Below are positions 1 to 8,357 of a stretch of DNA of 64,000 nucleotides, piece after piece. A model generated the notes under the pieces. It was not told where the DNA came from. It did not search any database and worked only from the letters and a program-made list of their open reading frames with translations. Position numbers and translations under genes: made by a program. The stretch comes from Sphingobium psychrophilum (lineage in GTDB: Bacteria; Pseudomonadota; Alphaproteobacteria; Sphingomonadales; Sphingomonadaceae). The stretch covers positions 221,059 to 285,058 of the forward strand of contig NZ_JABBFV010000005.1 in assembly GCF_012927105.1 (NCBI RefSeq), in the 5' to 3' direction. Position 1 is the stretch's first letter, and each line of letters begins with the position of its first letter.

Positions 1-240
1 TGCCTCCACATCGGCGACGATATCATCCCATTGACCGCCGCGAACATCTGTCTGACTTTCGGCATTGGGCTGGAAAAGTCGCTGCATCACCGCATCCGAT
101 TCCGTGGAACATTCGATGCTAATCTTTTCGCTGATCTGGACGAAGCGTTCCCAGGTAGCACGCGCGATATCCGTCAGGACAAGGCCAAGCTGGAAGTTCA
201 GCTGGCCAACACGGACGAACTCATCGACTGGCGAGGCCAT
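1..240 (-). CDS. Phasin-like protein, C-terminus cut by window edge
   Basis: The first 80 residues of a protein that runs off the left edge. It begins MASPVDEFVRVGQLNFQLGL and continues as an amphipathic helical stretch with ARATWERFVQISEK. The start at 240 is chosen because GGGAG lies a few bases upstream; an in-frame ATG at 246 has no room for a ribosome binding site. Length and helix pattern recall phasin-type granule-associated proteins, but this is a resemblance only. It could be an unrelated small helical protein. The minus-strand codon choice looks coding, unlike the opposite strand. Confidence 0.45.
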   Translation of the reverse strand, partial: MASPVDEFVRVGQLNFQLGLVLTDIARATWERFVQISEKISIECSTESDAVMQRLFQPNAESQTDVRGGQWDDIVADVEA

Positions 241-561
241 CTTCATCTCCCGCTTGATATCAAAATCGATACGATATCGCCCGGTCGTGGGCGGCAGGCG
301 AAACCCCGGATCCTGCATCGCGCCTGGCGCATTTCCACCGTTGCGCCACCGACCATCCGAGCATCTGCACAAATTGTACGATCCGGATCTTCATCATCGC
401 TTCTGATTGATCTTTGACTAGCAAGCTTTGCACGTCCAGGTCTCTACGTGCTTTTCCGCAGGGCTCGATCTTTTCAGGGTGGTTCGGACCCGATTCGGCA
501 CGCCACCATTCGACATCCGGCCAGTTTCGCGAGACGCTCCCAGCGGGATCGCCGAACGTTC
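241..561. other. Intergenic, no supported gene
   Basis: Several open frames exist on both strands but none has a credible start, domain or codon pattern. It contains the upstream region of the phasin-like gene. I see no clear terminator or repeat. Confidence 0.5.
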
Positions 562-1140
562 TCACAATGTCGGATGGGCAGAGGATGCCGCCGGCTCTTT
601 CTTGCACCCACCCAAGCGGGCGCAGAATCGTCTTTGTGCATCGACAATGATCTCGGGAGTGACATCGCTCACCGCCTTCTCAAGTGCCGGAACCATGAGC
701 GTGCGGCCCTTTTCGAGCCAGGCGCGACCGGCACTGCTCTCATAGAAGGCGTTAATTCCCGTCAACTCTTCCACTGTGAAGGCCGCCGCGCAACTCTCGC
801 GAAGCCTTGAAAGGACGGGGGCCTTCGCGGCCACCATCGCCTCTCCCAATGAGTCGCGATAGGCGGAGATTGTATCTGTGTCGTCGGGGAAGGCGGCGGA
901 CAGCGTCCGGAAGGAGTCTTCGACCGCTTCGCGGATGTTGGCGTCCATGACCTGATCGAAGCCGGAGAGCGCAATCGAGCGGGTGCACAATGCCCGACGC
1001 TGCGAAATGTCGTTCTCCGCAGCAGCGGCCTGGGCCGGAGAAATCGCCGGAGAGAGGGAAGCAGCGAGTATCAGCGCGGAGCCAAGCCAGAGGCGGCTAT
1101 AGGCGGAACATCCGGCACGAGCGCGAGTGTTGTGGGTCAC
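562..1140 (-). CDS. Secreted DUF2059-family protein
   Basis: A 192-residue exported protein. Residues 1-39 form a long signal peptide with a hydrophobic core (WLGSALILAASLS) and a likely cleavage near AQA. The mature part is helical, and a stretch from about residue 95 to 155 (ALYER-like helix with FTVEELTGINAFYESSAGRAWLEK split over two helices) fits the DUF2059 family, whose role is unknown. The start is GTG with AGG about nine bases upstream. Two cysteines near the C-terminus (CARLGGC) could form a disulfide in the periplasm. Domain assignment is from recalled motif, fairly sure. Confidence 0.8.
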   Translation of the reverse strand: MTHNTRARAGCSAYSRLWLGSALILAASLSPAISPAQAAAAENDISQRRALCTRSIALSGFDQVMDANIREAVEDSFRTLSAAFPDDTDTISAYRDSLGEAMVAAKAPVLSRLRESCAAAFTVEELTGINAFYESSAGRAWLEKGRTLMVPALEKAVSDVTPEIIVDAQRRFCARLGGCKKEPAASSAHPTL

Positions 1141-1244
1141 GATGATGGCCTCTAACTTGCCATTCTGGACGGCGTCAGGGTTGCGAGATAGTCGATGCGG
1201 CTAGTCCACGGTCACGACTTCATGCTTCCCGTGGACAGGGCGTT

Positions 1245-1829
1245 TTACCGGCAGCGGATGTCATTTTGCTCGATCGATCGGCCGGCAAGCGCGCCCAGCG
1301 CGCCGCCGATCAGCGTACCGGCGGTACGATGGCGACCGCCGTCGATGATGTTGCCGAGAATCCCGCCGCTCGCGGCTCCGATGATGAGACCGGTCGTCCC
1401 GTCACTCCGCTTGCAGTAATAGCGTCCATCGGATCCACGATAAACCTCGTCGCGGTCGGACAGGCGACGCTCACCATAACGGGGATCGTCCCTGTAGTAA
1501 CGGGCCGCGTCATACTCCGTCGTGTAGGGATCGCTGCCGCGCCGACCGGTCGTGTCAGGATGATCGGCGCGCACGACGGCTTCATAACGATCGCGCTCCG
1601 CCTCGTAGCGGGCGACCTCCGCGCGATAGCGTTCCTGGGCGTCCGTCCATCGCCGCTGATCGACAGCGCTCTGTGCGAGCGCAGATCCGCAAACCAGGGG
1701 GAGGGCGGCGAGTGCAAGCGCGGAGAGTGCGATTTTCCATCCGCGCGCCCTTGAAGCGCTTCCCGGACAATTGATTATTGCCGCGTCGGATCGGGTGGGG
1801 CTCTCGTTCATGAGAGGAACCGGGGACAT
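1245..1829 (-). CDS. Glycine-zipper envelope protein
   Basis: A 194-residue envelope protein. An unusually long N-terminal region (about 30 residues) precedes a hydrophobic signal segment (residues 32-53, ending SALAQ). Residues 55-85 are charged and probably coiled coil, and residues 147-186 are a two-helix glycine zipper (GLIIGAASGGILGN, GTLIGGALGALAG) of the kind found in 17-kDa surface antigen and SlyB-like proteins. The start at 1829 is supported by AGGAG seven bases upstream. Such proteins usually sit in or under the outer membrane; the exact function here is unknown. It could be processed at a later start nearer the signal segment. Confidence 0.85.
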   Translation of the reverse strand: MSPVPLMNESPTRSDAAIINCPGSASRARGWKIALSALALAALPLVCGSALAQSAVDQRRWTDAQERYRAEVARYEAERDRYEAVVRADHPDTTGRRGSDPYTTEYDAARYYRDDPRYGERRLSDRDEVYRGSDGRYYCKRSDGTTGLIIGAASGGILGNIIDGGRHRTAGTLIGGALGALAGRSIEQNDIRCR

Positions 1830-2227
1830 GACATTCTCCTCGTTCGGGCGGGATCTTCACCGAACGATTACAGGGCGCCATGCCGCCCCAGTATACGCAA
1901 CATTACCGAACGATCAGGACTTGGCAGGTTTGACCAAAGCGGAAGGCAGCCAGTCGGGGTGCCGCGCCACAGAACGCATCGTCGCGTGGATATCAATGTC
2001 AAATGGCTGGAATCCTCTATAGATTTTTCGGTCCGGATACCATCGTCTCCCCCGGCCACCTGCTGCCTTAGTGCAGTCCCCACCCGAGCGCGCGGCCGCC
2101 ACCTCCAGCCTCTCTCGTTAGCGTATCATCGATGCGAGTGACGACTTGTCGGCAGGGCTACTGAGCCACGGGAACGGTCCTCGTTCAATCATTTCCCGCT
2201 GTCGCCGGCTATTCCAGACGGCGCCGG
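1830..2227. other. Intergenic, no supported gene
   Basis: Nearly 400 bases without a gene I can support. Short frames on both strands lack ribosome binding sites and domain similarity. It holds the promoter region of the glycine-zipper gene and the downstream end of the NUDIX gene. Confidence 0.5.
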
Positions 2228-2719
2228 TCACCGTTCCAACGGCGAAGCCGAACTATCGTCGTTCCGCAGATAATCTGCGAGCCAATCGAGCAGCGGACGC
2301 TGGCTTATGAGCATGCTGGGCGAGGCGCTGGAGAGAGCGAACCAGCGCGCTTCATCGATTTCCGGAAACAACTGCATCCTGCCGGATCGCGGCGGCCATT
2401 CCATTTCGAACAGATTGCTCTCCACGGCGTCGATATCGACCTGCTGCTCAAGAGCGAACGCCTCGACAGATTTGCCTCCCGCCTGCCTCAGCTGTCCAAG
2501 CCGATGGAGCTCGCCGGTAAGGCGGATGCCGAGTTCCTCCTCGACCTCGCGCCGTGCCGCAGCGGATGCTTCCTCGCCCGGCTCGATCAAGCCCTTGGGA
2601 ATCTGCCATGACCCAGCATCCTTGTTACGCCAGAAAGGCCCGCCTGGATGGACAAGCAGAACCTCAACCTCCGCACCGCGGCGCCTGTACAGCAGAACTC
2701 CCGCGCTCATCGGTGCCAT
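2228..2719 (-). CDS. NUDIX hydrolase
   Basis: A 163-residue NUDIX-fold pyrophosphohydrolase of the diadenosine-polyphosphate/NTP type. The NUDIX box is complete: Gly43, Glu49, Arg57-Glu58, Glu61-Glu62 and Gly64 in the Gx5Ex7REUxEExGU pattern, the Mg2+ and phosphate site. The N-terminal strand SAGVLLYRRRG and the C-terminal helix LLDWLADYL fit the family. The start is taken as the ATG at 2719 because homology begins there and the upstream frame overlaps the next gene. It lies 25 bases after YjbQ and is probably co-transcribed with it. The exact substrate cannot be read from the sequence. Confidence 0.9.
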   Translation of the reverse strand: MAPMSAGVLLYRRRGAEVEVLLVHPGGPFWRNKDAGSWQIPKGLIEPGEEASAAARREVEEELGIRLTGELHRLGQLRQAGGKSVEAFALEQQVDIDAVESNLFEMEWPPRSGRMQLFPEIDEARWFALSSASPSMLISQRPLLDWLADYLRNDDSSASPLER

Positions 2720-2744
2720 GACGCTGCCTCTCGGACGACTGCGC

Positions 2745-3164
2745 TCATGCGCCAAGCAGATGCACCGCGACGGTGCGGCGATGTGGCCGTCGCCGGTGTT
2801 CAAACAGATAGATGCCCTGCCATGTGCCGAGCGCCAGGCGCCCATCGATCAGCGGGATGGAAAGCTGCACCTGCGTCAACGCAGTCCGCAGGTGCGCTGG
2901 CATGTCGTCCAAACCTTCATCGTCATGCACATATGCTGACGGATCTTCCGGTGCGATCCGCGCGAAATAGGCCTCGAGATCGACGCGTACCTCGGGCGCC
3001 GCATTTTCCTGGATCAGCAGCGATGCCGAGGTGTGGCGGCAGAACAGGGTGAGCAGCCCCTGCCGAAATCCCGCTTCAGCGACCCAGTCGGTTACGTGCC
3101 GTGTGATCTCGACGAGCCCCTGCCGCCGCGTCGAGAATTCGAGAATGGTCGCGACCTGCTTCAC
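2745..3164 (-). CDS. yjbQ: YjbQ family protein (UPF0047)
   Basis: A 139-residue protein of the YjbQ/UPF0047 family, the usual length. The family signature HTSASLLIQENA and the C-terminal block GTWQGIYLFEHR are clear, with HDDEGLDDMPAHL between them. E. coli YjbQ has a weak thiamine-phosphate synthase activity in vitro, but its physiological role is not settled. The GTG at 3164 gives the normal length and matches the family start; an in-frame start at 3281 would add 39 residues with no family resemblance. Co-directional with the NUDIX gene. Confidence 0.87.
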   Translation of the reverse strand: MKQVATILEFSTRRQGLVEITRHVTDWVAEAGFRQGLLTLFCRHTSASLLIQENAAPEVRVDLEAYFARIAPEDPSAYVHDDEGLDDMPAHLRTALTQVQLSIPLIDGRLALGTWQGIYLFEHRRRPHRRTVAVHLLGA

Positions 3165-3726
3165 GGGCCGACATTGGCACCGCAGCCGTGCATACGCACC
3201 CCCTTGATGCGGCTGTAGGGCAAATTCGACGGACCGGCGGGTGCCTGCACATCTTCCCCAGCCATGTACGGCACGATCCACCCTGCGCGTCAGCTAGGTG
3301 GGTGGCGACCGATAGGTTCAGCAGCAGGTGGTCGATCCGAGCCCGCCGCGTTCGAGCATTCGTGTTCCCAAAATAGTCCATAGGCTGTGAGACGTCTCGC
3401 CAGGATGGATCATGCGCGGGCATTGGTCCGGGGCTTGCTCCAGCAGGATATAGCGGATGCTGAAGCAGGATCGCCGGGAAGCCCGCGCCGAAGCGCGTGG
3501 ATCGATAGGGCTGGCATGAACCGATCGATCACGGATCGAATTGGATCGAAGAACAGGCGCTGTTGGTCCAGCTCGATAAGGCGACTCGGGCGCGTCCCCG
3601 TTGATGCATTGCTCCGAAGAATCGACCGAAGGCGCAGCTTCGTTCGCAGTATGATGTCCAAGCGGCCAGATGGCGGCAGCTGACCTCTAAAGCGTAAGGA
3701 GGGACGGGAAGGTCGCCCGATGGACA
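3165..3726. other. Intergenic, no supported gene
   Basis: About 560 bases without a supportable gene. The translations on both strands are arginine-rich and look like non-coding GC-rich DNA. It separates the YjbQ/NUDIX pair from the sulfide module. Confidence 0.5.
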
Positions 3727-4083
3727 CTATGAGCCCGGCGCCTTATCCGCGAACTGGTCGAAGGCCTCCACCGCTTGCGCCGCGTACATCAGGCTCGGAC
3801 CTGCACCCATGTAGAGCGCCATGCCCATCACCTCCATGATCTCCTGGCGCGTGGCGCCATTCTTGACGGCCGCCTGCGAGTGGAAGGCGACGCATCCGTC
3901 GCAGCGGATCGCAACCGAGATGGCGAGCGCGATCAATTCCTTGGTCTTGGTGTCGAGAGCACCCGCTTCGGTCGCGGCGCGCGCCATCGCCGAGAAGGCC
4001 TTCATTACCTCTGGAGTGCCCAGGCGCACTTCCTTGATCGCCCCGGTCAATTCCGAGGCCATAGCTGGCCAGTCCTTGTGCAT
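3727..4083 (-). CDS. Carboxymuconolactone decarboxylase/AhpD-like protein
   Basis: A 118-residue protein of the CMD/AhpD fold. The redox motif is present (Cys61-Asp-Gly-Cys64 followed by His68), as in AhpD-type peroxidase or disulfide-reductase proteins. A conserved KTKELIALAISVA helix precedes it. The ATG at 4083 has GGAG eight bases upstream; an upstream TTG at 4104 is less likely. It is the last gene of the minus-strand arm after sulfide:quinone reductase, DUF2892 and the outer membrane factor, 17 bases from the latter. A role in handling thiol or persulfide products is an inference from context. Confidence 0.9.
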   Translation of the reverse strand: MHKDWPAMASELTGAIKEVRLGTPEVMKAFSAMARAATEAGALDTKTKELIALAISVAIRCDGCVAFHSQAAVKNGATRQEIMEVMGMALYMGAGPSLMYAAQAVEAFDQFADKAPGS

Positions 4084-4100
4084 TTTCTTTACTCCAGGCT

Positions 4101-5372
4101 TCAAAGGCGTCCGAGCAGCGCTGCAACCCGATAGGCTGCGACGATTCGGTCGGTGCGAGCGCGGGTGGCCCCCGCTTCGGCGGCAATCGCTTCGCGCTCG
4201 GCGTCGAGCAGATCGAGTTGCGGCTTCATACCCACCCGCACCTCGTGACGGACGCTCTCGAGCGCCTGCGCGGCCGAGGCGGCCTGTTCGGTCGCGGCCT
4301 GCTCGACGAGTTGCGCCGTCCGCACCTCCTGGAAGGCCGATATGACCTGCTCCTCGACCTGCATGCTGGCGGCGCGCATCCGCGCGTCGGCGGCGCGGAC
4401 TTCGCTGCTCGCTTCGGCAACCTTGCCCGACACGCGACCGCCATTGAACAGTTCCCAGCGAGCCCGGACACCGACGGTCGCGCTGTCCGCGCGATAATCG
4501 GGAAAAAACTGGTCGCGCACCGTTCCGGCTTCGGCAAAAGCCCCGACAGTGGGCAATCGTTCGGCGCGCGCGCCACGGGACGCCGCCTGCGCCGCGCGCA
4601 GGCGGGCCTGGGCCTGGACGACCAGGGGGTTGCTGCGCATCGCCTCCTCCATCGCCTCGTCGAGCGTCGCGGGCAGCGGCGGATTGGCGGGCAAGGGCTG
4701 CAAATCGATGGGCTCAAGGCCGGTCAGGTTGGTGAAATGCGCGCGAGCCGAGACCTGCATGCCCTGCGCCCGGGCCAGACCCGCGCGCGCTTCGGCCAAG
4801 CGCGCACCAGCCTGCGCGACGTCCGTGCTGGGACTTTCACCGGCTCGATAGCGCAGTCGCGCCTGGCGCTCGATCTCGGTCGTCTCGGCGAGCAGCCGCT
4901 CATAAAGAGCCAGCATGTGCGCCGCTGTCAGGACGTCGCCATAAGCCTGGGTCACCGCCATGGCGAGTTGCGCGCGCGCGCCGCTTTGCCCGGCCTCGGC
5001 GCCTGCAATCCCTGCGCGCGCCCGATCGATGCCCGCGCCGACCCGTCCGCCGGTGAAGAGCGGCTGCTCGACCGTCACCTGGGCCGCGCGCGGGGTTACA
5101 TTGGCGGCGCCCAGCCCGAAAAAGCTCTGGGGATCGAGGCGACCATAACCGATCGTCCCGCTCAGCGTTGCGGTCGGAAGCTGTCCCGACCGCGCCTGAT
5201 CGAGACGCGCCTTGGCCGCGTCGGTCTCCGCATCCGCGACCACGATCTCGGGTGCATGGCGCATCGCCGCCGCAATCGCTTCATCAAGCGTCGTGGCGTT
5301 GGCCGCCGTGTTCGCCAGCAGCGAAGCGGCAAACCACAGCGTCAGGCGAGCGACCCGGCGGGATCGGTTCAT
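4101..5372 (-). CDS. TolC-family outer membrane efflux protein
   Basis: A 423-residue outer membrane factor. A signal peptide (about residues 1-27, ending ANA) is followed by two outer-membrane-efflux repeats with long alanine- and arginine-rich helices (about 30-210 and 215-415), the TolC trimer architecture. It should form the exit duct for an RND or ABC pump. Its start overlaps the DUF2892 stop by four bases (ATGA), indicating coupled translation. The matching RND adaptor and pump lie on the divergent arm, so the tripartite pump is split across the two operons. Confidence 0.92.
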   Translation of the reverse strand: MNRSRRVARLTLWFAASLLANTAANATTLDEAIAAAMRHAPEIVVADAETDAAKARLDQARSGQLPTATLSGTIGYGRLDPQSFFGLGAANVTPRAAQVTVEQPLFTGGRVGAGIDRARAGIAGAEAGQSGARAQLAMAVTQAYGDVLTAAHMLALYERLLAETTEIERQARLRYRAGESPSTDVAQAGARLAEARAGLARAQGMQVSARAHFTNLTGLEPIDLQPLPANPPLPATLDEAMEEAMRSNPLVVQAQARLRAAQAASRGARAERLPTVGAFAEAGTVRDQFFPDYRADSATVGVRARWELFNGGRVSGKVAEASSEVRAADARMRAASMQVEEQVISAFQEVRTAQLVEQAATEQAASAAQALESVRHEVRVGMKPQLDLLDAEREAIAAEAGATRARTDRIVAAYRVAALLGRL

Positions 5373-5572
5373 TTGAAGGCGGTCCCCGGTCGGACGCCCA
5401 TCGCCTTGAAGACGGTCGCGGCGGGGCAGAAACCAGTGAAGCCAGCCTGGATCATGTTGAGGCCGGCAAAAGCGGTCAGCGCGATCCACCAGGGATGAAC
5501 CAGATAGGCCAGAACGATGCCCAGAAGGACGACACAGCCTGCAAATATCATGACGGCGCGATCGAGAGTCAT
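5369..5572 (-). CDS. DUF2892 inner-membrane protein (YgaP-like membrane domain)
   Basis: A 67-residue protein with two transmembrane helices (about 7-25 and 29-48) and the short DUF2892 tail GFCPAATVFKAMGV. In E. coli YgaP this membrane domain is fused to a rhodanese. Here the rhodanese is a separate gene on the divergent arm, which links the two operons functionally. It sits 26 bases downstream of the sulfide:quinone reductase and overlaps the TolC-like gene by four bases. Its exact function is not known; a role in anchoring sulfane-sulfur chemistry at the membrane is an inference. Confidence 0.88.
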   Translation of the reverse strand: MTLDRAVMIFAGCVVLLGIVLAYLVHPWWIALTAFAGLNMIQAGFTGFCPAATVFKAMGVRPGTAFK

Positions 5573-5598
5573 TGTCGGATTCCCTTCCTGAAGTGAGA

Positions 5599-6879
5599 TC
5601 ACATCCGCAGCTTGCGGATGCCCATGACCTGGAGCGCCAACTTCTCGTAGAAGGGCTCGCTCTCGCCCTTGCGCACCTTGCGCAGGAAATATTTCTCGAA
5701 GCCGATCTTGGCGAGATGGACCCATTTGCCGCTCGCCGCCCAGTTGACGTTGCGTGGCGGGATCTGCGGCTGCGCGACGAAGGCGACGCCGCCATCGCCG
5801 AAATCGGCCAGGCAGACGGCGTTCCAGGTCGCCTCGGCGGTCGGCTCCTTGCCGTCCAGGATCATGTCGAGGTTAGCGGCGATCGCAGTGACCATGCTTT
5901 CGATCATGAAGCCGGTCTTGGGCACGCCGACCGGCACCGGCGTCGGGCCGGTCGGCGGGATGGCGACGCAGACGCCCAGCGCGAAGATTTCGGGAAAGGC
6001 CGGGTTGCGCTGGTGCTTGTCGACCAGGATGAAGCCGCGCGGATTGGTGAGCCCGGCAATGTCGCGAACGGCCGGAACGCCCCGGAACGCGGGGAGCATC
6101 ATCGAGAAACTGAACGGCAGATCGTGGGTCTTGGCGACCGCACCGCCCTCGGCGATCTCCTCGACATGCATCATGCCGGCATCGACCTTGGCGACGCGCG
6201 CATTGGTGATCCATTTGATATGCCGCTCGCGCATCTCGCTTTCGAGCAAGGACTTGGTGTCGCCGACGCCATCGAGGCCGAGATGGCCGATATAGGGCTC
6301 GGCGGTGACGAACGTCATCGGCACCTTGTCGCGAATTTTGCGGCGGCGCAGTTCCGTGTCGAGGATCAGGGCAAACTCATAGGCCGGGCCATAGCAGGAG
6401 GCGCCCTGGACGGCGCCTACCACGATGGGCCCGGGGTTTTCGACGAAGCGATCGAAGGCTTCTGCCGCAGCGGACGCATGAGCCGTCTGGCAGATCGAAA
6501 CAGTATGACCGCCGTGCGGCCCCAGCCCCTCGATTTCATCGAATGCTAAATCAGGCCCGGTTGAAATTACAAGATAATCGTAATTGACTGACGTGCCGTC
6601 ATTAAGCTCCAGCCGCTTTTCCGAAGCATGGAGACGCTTCGCGCCGACCGCCGTGAAGCCGATCCTTTTCTTCGCGAAGATGGGCGGAAGGTGTACCTGA
6701 ATCGCCTCGGGCTCGCGCCAGCGGACCGCGACCCATGGGTTGGAGGGCACGAAAGAGTACGTTTCCGAGTCGGATACCATCATCACCTCGGCGCGCGCCT
6801 TTACTGCCGCGTTGATTTCATAGGCGGCGATGGTGCCGCCCAGCCCGGCGCCCAGCACCACGATCTTCGGCTTGTCCAT
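5599..6879 (-). CDS. sqr: Sulfide:quinone oxidoreductase-like FAD protein
   Basis: A 426-residue two-dinucleotide-binding-domain flavoprotein. The N-terminal GxGxxG site (VVLGAGLGGT) binds FAD. Cys130, Cys162 and Cys356 match the three catalytic cysteines of sulfide:quinone oxidoreductases, and the FAD-proximal block TPVPVGVPKTGFMIES is typical of the family. It would oxidise sulfide to sulfane sulfur and pass electrons to quinone at the inner membrane. The start ATG at 6879 has GAGAGGAAG upstream. It is the first gene of the minus arm and shares a divergent promoter region with a rhodanese. Some SQR-like homologues have other substrates, so sulfide is likely rather than proven. Confidence 0.9.
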   Translation of the reverse strand: MDKPKIVVLGAGLGGTIAAYEINAAVKARAEVMMVSDSETYSFVPSNPWVAVRWREPEAIQVHLPPIFAKKRIGFTAVGAKRLHASEKRLELNDGTSVNYDYLVISTGPDLAFDEIEGLGPHGGHTVSICQTAHASAAAEAFDRFVENPGPIVVGAVQGASCYGPAYEFALILDTELRRRKIRDKVPMTFVTAEPYIGHLGLDGVGDTKSLLESEMRERHIKWITNARVAKVDAGMMHVEEIAEGGAVAKTHDLPFSFSMMLPAFRGVPAVRDIAGLTNPRGFILVDKHQRNPAFPEIFALGVCVAIPPTGPTPVPVGVPKTGFMIESMVTAIAANLDMILDGKEPTAEATWNAVCLADFGDGGVAFVAQPQIPPRNVNWAASGKWVHLAKIGFEKYFLRKVRKGESEPFYEKLALQVMGIRKLRM

Positions 6880-6923
6880 GACTTCCTCTCGCACCTCTCA
6901 AGAGCTGGCTTGACGGAATATAA

Positions 6924-6949
6924 TGATTACACGATATATGCAATAATCA
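6924..6949. promoter_or_regulatory. Candidate ArsR-type operator between sqr and rhodanese
   Basis: An AT-rich inverted repeat in the 87-base divergent region: TGATTA (6924-6929) and TAATCA (6944-6949) flank 14 bases centred on ATATAT. It stands out in a GC-rich window. Binding by the BigR/SqrR-like ArsR encoded at the end of the rhodanese arm is an inference. Confidence 0.55.
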
Positions 6950-6966
6950 AATTGATGGAGAGTCCC

Positions 6967-7308
6967 ATGTTTGGTTTCGGAAAGTCAAAATCGCATCGTG
7001 AGTTGCAGCCCCTGGAACTCAAGAGCATGCTCGCGGACGGTTCCGCGCTGCTCATCGATGTGCGCGAGCCGGACGAATTCGCAGCGGGCCACATCGCTGG
7101 CGCAGTGAACATCCCTTTGTCGACCTTTTCACCGCGTAATGTTCCGGATGCAGCCGGGCGAACGGTCGTGCTTCAATGTGCGGGTGGCAAACGCTCCGGC
7201 ATGGCGCTGGACCGTTGCGCGCAGGCGCAGACGGCGATCGATACGCATCTGGGCGGCGGCATCGGCGCATGGAAAAACGCCGGTCTGCCGATCGTCAGCG
7301 GCAAATAA
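6967..7308 (+). CDS. Single-domain rhodanese (sulfurtransferase)
   Basis: A 113-residue single rhodanese domain. The catalytic loop CAGGKRS has the sulfur-carrying cysteine at residue 70, preceded by the CH2-like strand GHIAGAVNIPLS and the DVREPDEF motif. It would accept sulfane sulfur, plausibly from the sulfide:quinone reductase encoded divergently. GGAG lies five bases before the ATG at 6967. It is the first gene of an operon with the RND adaptor, pump and ArsR regulator. The DUF2892 partner found fused to rhodanese in YgaP is encoded in the opposite arm. Confidence 0.92.
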   Translation: MFGFGKSKSHRELQPLELKSMLADGSALLIDVREPDEFAAGHIAGAVNIPLSTFSPRNVPDAAGRTVVLQCAGGKRSGMALDRCAQAQTAIDTHLGGGIGAWKNAGLPIVSGK

Positions 7309-7325
7309 GAGCGAAAGGGTCGGGG

Positions 7326-8357
7326 ATGCGCAGGATGACAAACTGGGTCTGGCTTGCGAGCGCATCGCTCGCCTTGGCTTCCTGCGGCGGCAAGGAAGAA
7401 GCCGAGCCAGCCTCCGCGACGCTCCCCGCCGGTGAGTCGCTGAAGCTTGCGGCAAGCGACATCGCCGACATGAAGGCGGTCGGCGCCGAGATCACAACGC
7501 GCGATTCCGCCGAGGCGCTCGCCCGGATATCCGGGACACTTGTCAGTCTTTCGGTCCGCGAAGGCGATATGGTCGAAAAGGGCCAGCGCATCGGCATGAT
7601 CGTCGATGCCCGCCTGGGCTACGAGACCAGCGCTTATGGCGCGCAGATCGCCGCCGCGCAGGCCGAGGCGGCGCGCGCGCGCGGCGACCTCGCCCGCGTC
7701 CAGGATCTCTACAACAACAAGGTCTATGCCAAGGCGCGCCTTGACCAGGCGGTGGCCATGTCGCGCGCCGCGGATGCACAGGTCGCGGCTGCGCGTGCGC
7801 AGCAAGGCGCGAGCGCCAGCGTCGCCGGCCAGGGCGCGATCCTCGCGCCAGCCAGCGGCCGGGTGCTGCGCGCCGACATCCCGGCCGGATCGGTCGTCGC
7901 GCCGGGCATGTCGGTGGCGACGATCACCGCCGGTCCGCCGCTGCTGCGGCTCGAGCTGCCGGAATCGCTTGCCGGGCAGGTGCGCAGCGGCGCGCAAATC
8001 CTGGTGGCTGACGGCGATCCGCCCGACGGGTCGCGTCAGGGCCGAGTGACGCAGGTTTATCCCGCTGTCACCGGGGGCCGGGTGCGGGTCGATGCGACCG
8101 TGCCCGGCCTTTCGACACAGCTTGTCGGGCGGCGCGCGGGCGTCTCGATCGAAGTCGGCCGCCGCCGTGCCCTGATCGTGCCGCGCCGCTTCGTCTCGAC
8201 CCGCTACGGCATCGACCAGGTCGATGTCGTGACGGCCGACCGCCGGGTGAGCGCCGTGCCCGTGCAGGTTGCGCCCACCGCCAACCCCGACAGCATCGAG
8301 ATCCTGAGCGGCGTCGCGGCCGGGGACACGCTCTTCCTGGCGGGCGCACGCAAATGA
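7326..8357 (+). CDS. RND efflux periplasmic adaptor (lipoprotein)
   Basis: A 343-residue membrane-fusion protein. The N-terminal signal ends in a lipobox LASC with Cys20, so it is probably a lipid-anchored periplasmic protein. A lipoyl-like half motif (GTLVSLSVREGDMVEKGQ), an alanine-rich helical hairpin (about residues 105-150), a second lipoyl half (ILAPASGRVLRADIPAGSVV) and a beta-barrel domain follow in the usual order. It would bridge the RND pump and the TolC-like duct. It starts 17 bases after the rhodanese and overlaps the pump gene by four bases. Confidence 0.92.
   Translation: MRRMTNWVWLASASLALASCGGKEEAEPASATLPAGESLKLAASDIADMKAVGAEITTRDSAEALARISGTLVSLSVREGDMVEKGQRIGMIVDARLGYETSAYGAQIAAAQAEAARARGDLARVQDLYNNKVYAKARLDQAVAMSRAADAQVAAARAQQGASASVAGQGAILAPASGRVLRADIPAGSVVAPGMSVATITAGPPLLRLELPESLAGQVRSGAQILVADGDPPDGSRQGRVTQVYPAVTGGRVRVDATVPGLSTQLVGRRAGVSIEVGRRRALIVPRRFVSTRYGIDQVDVVTADRRVSAVPVQVAPTANPDSIEILSGVAAGDTLFLAGARK

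Noticed and set aside
4218..5498. A 426-codon open frame antisense to the TolC-like gene
   Set aside because: Shadow of the outer membrane factor; arginine- and glycine-rich with no family.
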